DNA of 64,000 nucleotides from JAXMHQ01 sp046346665 (lineage in GTDB: Bacteria > Verrucomicrobiota > Verrucomicrobiia > Limisphaerales > JAXMHQ01), in the NCBI GenBank assembly GCA_046346665.1, contig JAXMHQ010000016.1, forward strand, positions 44,684 to 108,683, written 5' to 3'. The notes beneath the pieces are model-generated. The model made no database searches. It worked only from the letters and a program-made list of their open reading frames with translations, and was not told where the DNA came from. Below, piece after piece: positions 62,601 through 64,000 of the stretch. Within the stretch, counting starts at the first letter, position 1. Each line of letters begins with the position of its first letter. Made by a program: the position numbers and the translations under genes.

Positions 62601-64000
62601 ACGCGCGGGCGGGGATCCAGATCGGCGGGCCCGGCACGCTGGACATCGCGGCGCACAACATCGATCTCGGGATTTCGTCCGGGATCCGGTCGGTCGGGTT
62701 CCTCAACAATCCGGCGCTCGCGAACCTCGAGGGATCGGGCGCCGGCATCGTGGTGAAGCTGTCCGGCGACCTCGAGATGGCGAGCTCCCAGATCGCCTCG
62801 TTCAGCGGCGGCTCCATCAACATCGAAGCGCTCAGCGGCAAGGTCGACGTCGGCTCCCAGCAATCGTTCAGCAGCGACGACACCCCGAAGGGCATTTACA
62901 CCGGCCACGGCGGCACGGTCTCGGTGCATGCCGGCGGCGACATCAACCTCGACGGCTCCCGAATCGCGACTTACGACGGCGGCGATATTTCGGTGATCTC
63001 CGACCATGGCTCGATCGACGCGGGCACGGGCGGCAAAGGCTTTTTCGGCGTCACCACGAGCCAGATCAATCCGCAGACGGGATTGCCGGAGTTGCGCAAT
63101 GACCAGTTCTTCGGCAGCGGCATCATGACCACGACGCGGCACGATTCCATGAGCGAAGTCGGCGACATCACGGTCCTGGCCGCGGGCGACATCAACGTCT
63201 CGGCCGGCGGCATCACTCAGATTCCGTTCAACAACCTGATCCGCAATTCCGCCAATGTGATCATCGGCAATTACGATCCCGCCACGCGGCTGGTGACGGC
63301 GGTGCCGGGCCTGTGGAACGCGGCGGGCATTGCGGCGTCGGCCAGTGTGGTCACCGTGGGCGAGGTGGATGCCCGGGGTGCAATCGTGAATTCCCAGGGC
63401 ACCATCGTCGGTTATGTCAACGGCGTGACCGTCAGCGACGCTTCCGGGCACGTGCTCGGAACGCAGCAGACCCCGATCATCAAGGACACCGTCGCGACGG
63501 TTCACGAGATCCTGACCCAGTTGCTGCTGGAAGGCAAAGTGGACAGCTCCCTCGGCGGCAACCACACCTCGCCGGCGGTGGTCAAAATCAATTCCGACCA
63601 CGGCGACGTGAACGCCTCCAAGACGGGCGTGCTCGCACAGAATCTCGAGGTCAAAGCCGAGGAAGGCAGCATCAACGGCGTGTTCGCGTCTTCGGGAACG
63701 GCGGATGTCACCGCGCGCGACAACGTGACGATCACGCTCGTCGCCGGCGGAACCGCCAACGTCTCCGGTGAAAGCGTCACCGGCAAGGTGGCCGCGGGCG
63801 GGGACGCGAATGTCTCCGGCAGCGACGTGACTGCTTCGGTCATCTCGACCGGCGGCACGGCGAACAGCAATGGTTCGAGCACGACCGGCAATGCGTTTGC
63901 GGGCGTGGCGGCGCCGGCCGCGCAGCAAACCGCCGAGAGCGCCGACAAAACCGTCGCCTCGCAGCAGCAGGCGCTCAACGATTCCGACGACGAGACCAAG
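59639..64000 (+). CDS. TpsA-type filamentous haemagglutinin-like exoprotein, cut by window edge
   Basis: The frame is open from ATG 59639 to the right edge (1454 codons). The start has a long basic leader and a signal helix (LPWPIAAAVLASGAGSLQA), as in extended TpsA signals. The TPS secretion domain follows: NPLGMNVIRGNVNAAING, INWQSFNIGANETTTFIQP, NPSQIWGSLNANGYVVLINQ, NGFYFGPNSSVTVGGFIA. After it come long Gly/Ser-rich beta-helix repeats (GGSVTVSAGGNGN, NITVLAAGDINVSAGG, EVKAEEGSINGVFASSG). It should be exported through the TpsB barrel encoded just upstream and reach the cell surface. The C-terminal function is outside the window. Confidence 0.9.
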   Translation, partial: MSRRTKRISRHRSSAIRKPAGADSFAAGRGGRFLPWPIAAAVLASGAGSLQANPLGMNVIRGNVNAAINGSHLNITASQNAVINWQSFNIGANETTTFIQPSSRSVVWNQIADANPSQIWGSLNANGYVVLINQNGFYFGPNSSVTVGGFIAVGGNCAPPAEISATGLWNFQGPPPTASIINYGSLRTTSGGSLFLIANAIENHGKLSAPDGMIGLYAGKEVMISDRPDGRGLSVSVALPEGSINNSGQIIADAGSIALNARVVNQDGLIQANSVRDNHGVIELCASEAVNLGPNSVIRANGDGSGSSDGGQVTVKSAQAFTDDPASRIEVRGGAAGGNGGSLELSASEMPSISGLLDGSAQAGWKAGSLLLDPDYIRLSTTSGNIVNSGAVGVGDSPSTLQINVKNSFKNFSDITLQARYDITFLSGTTWDLAAYTGVTAPGSELTLEAGGNILFQNNSGILAGSGWSVNLSAGVDFNSPTLAPVAGTGGIYLNGGAPNAQGAAPNLNGFIQALDGNIHLTAGREVLVGSGYVRTTGGGSIDVATVNGNISAGSDAATYSYTRSGYAVSSLGLGGIGTANGGSVTVSAGGNGNVSSIAAGIGAYGVNPGDVTVTAGGSVLGNFMIRNGAGVIQAGQTLAGGDVGASGLGVNLGIAGGGSGTPGWNVSAARDIYVNEVYNPNGSLNQLSNPKFPFDYAAASYAILNAGHSVQLLGNNIARTTGNPNRLPIYAPILDITAGSGGIVLGKTIVLYPSALGSLSLATTDGGSLVSSPLASGLPGFNSVIVSDSDSADYRTFDSLHAAVPIHSSNTGAGVHLNISGDVNNVLLNSPEAATVEIGGNANNFVYQGQNLSRNDTTSLHIGGNYFSRSDRTFVTLGSAPDMNVFLDPVLSTDPALGARLSYDPLTGKLGFQGVMSAVYDRTTGALIGGDLYNLLHPTSYVLDPSTGKPRVDGAGNPIIVPASFTTDTAALQQLYAASQDIPSVPDARAGIQIGGPGTLDIAAHNIDLGISSGIRSVGFLNNPALANLEGSGAGIVVKLSGDLEMASSQIASFSGGSINIEALSGKVDVGSQQSFSSDDTPKGIYTGHGGTVSVHAGGDINLDGSRIATYDGGDISVISDHGSIDAGTGGKGFFGVTTSQINPQTGLPELRNDQFFGSGIMTTTRHDSMSEVGDITVLAAGDINVSAGGITQIPFNNLIRNSANVIIGNYDPATRLVTAVPGLWNAAGIAASASVVTVGEVDARGAIVNSQGTIVGYVNGVTVSDASGHVLGTQQTPIIKDTVATVHEILTQLLLEGKVDSSLGGNHTSPAVVKINSDHGDVNASKTGVLAQNLEVKAEEGSINGVFASSGTADVTARDNVTITLVAGGTANVSGESVTGKVAAGGDANVSGSDVTASVISTGGTANSNGSSTTGNAFAGVAAPAAQQTAESADKTVASQQQALNDSDDETK

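Noticed and set aside
59462..63928. 1488-codon minus-strand frame at the right end
   Set aside because: The plus strand encodes a TPS-domain exoprotein with signal peptide in an open frame to the edge; the minus translation is Arg/His-rich without domains.

Overview
The window is high-GC DNA from a member of the Verrucomicrobiota, probably of the Pedosphaera/Limisphaera type. The pointers are a pseudopilin with the LIELLVVIAIIAILAGLLLPAL start that is so common in that phylum, a PEP-CTERM protein, many secreted proteins with Ig-like and jelly-roll modules, and several proteins that share one C-terminal beta module ending in a (F/Y)YR-type motif. No rRNA, tRNA, CRISPR array, integrase or transposase was recognised. 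The assignment to phylum is inferred from protein style, not from a marker gene search.

Layout. 1-7217: housekeeping and repair genes (thrS cut by the left edge, a hybrid histidine kinase, PolX, endonuclease III, a lipoyl/octanoyl ligase). 7292-21453: carbohydrate scavenging, with a secreted nuclease-like protein, a secreted GH2 beta-galactosidase, an SSS symporter plus a small membrane partner, and on the other strand a three-gene operon (MFS sugar porter, secreted clan-A hydrolase, very large GH94-like protein). 21724-34530: a second glycan region aimed at beta-1,3-glucan (GH81 and GH16 laminarinases, a multi-module binding protein, a PEP-CTERM protein), interrupted by a pseudopilin and a NarL-type two-component pair. 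34666-40629: DUF155-like protein, HtrA protease, an Rrf2 regulator coupled to a TIM-barrel isomerase, and a YyaL-type thioredoxin protein. 41072-47915: a six-gene redox cluster (DUF3570 barrel, ApbE flavin transferase, TlpA thioredoxin, DUF4266 lipoprotein, DsbD, Ig-repeat protein). 47962-53803: CPBP protease, thiL-tsaE-tsaB, DedA, a hypothetical protein and a family 4/5 uracil-DNA glycosylase. 54201-64000: secreted proteins and a two-partner secretion locus whose TpsA runs off the right edge.

The most notable points are: (i) one continuous reading frame joining an AraC-type DNA-binding regulator to a TpsB outer-membrane transporter; (ii) the ApbE-centred cluster, in which the DUF3570 barrel carries a D-x-x-S-G-A-T flavinylation-like motif and the Ig protein carries S-G-A-S-T; (iii) two families of palindromic mobile repeats whose terminal TAG is the stop codon of four different neighbouring genes; (iv) a shared TGTAATAC-like motif inside the presumed promoters of the beta-glucan genes.

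All calls come from reading translations, motifs and repeats by eye. Start codons are often uncertain because Shine-Dalgarno sequences are weak.
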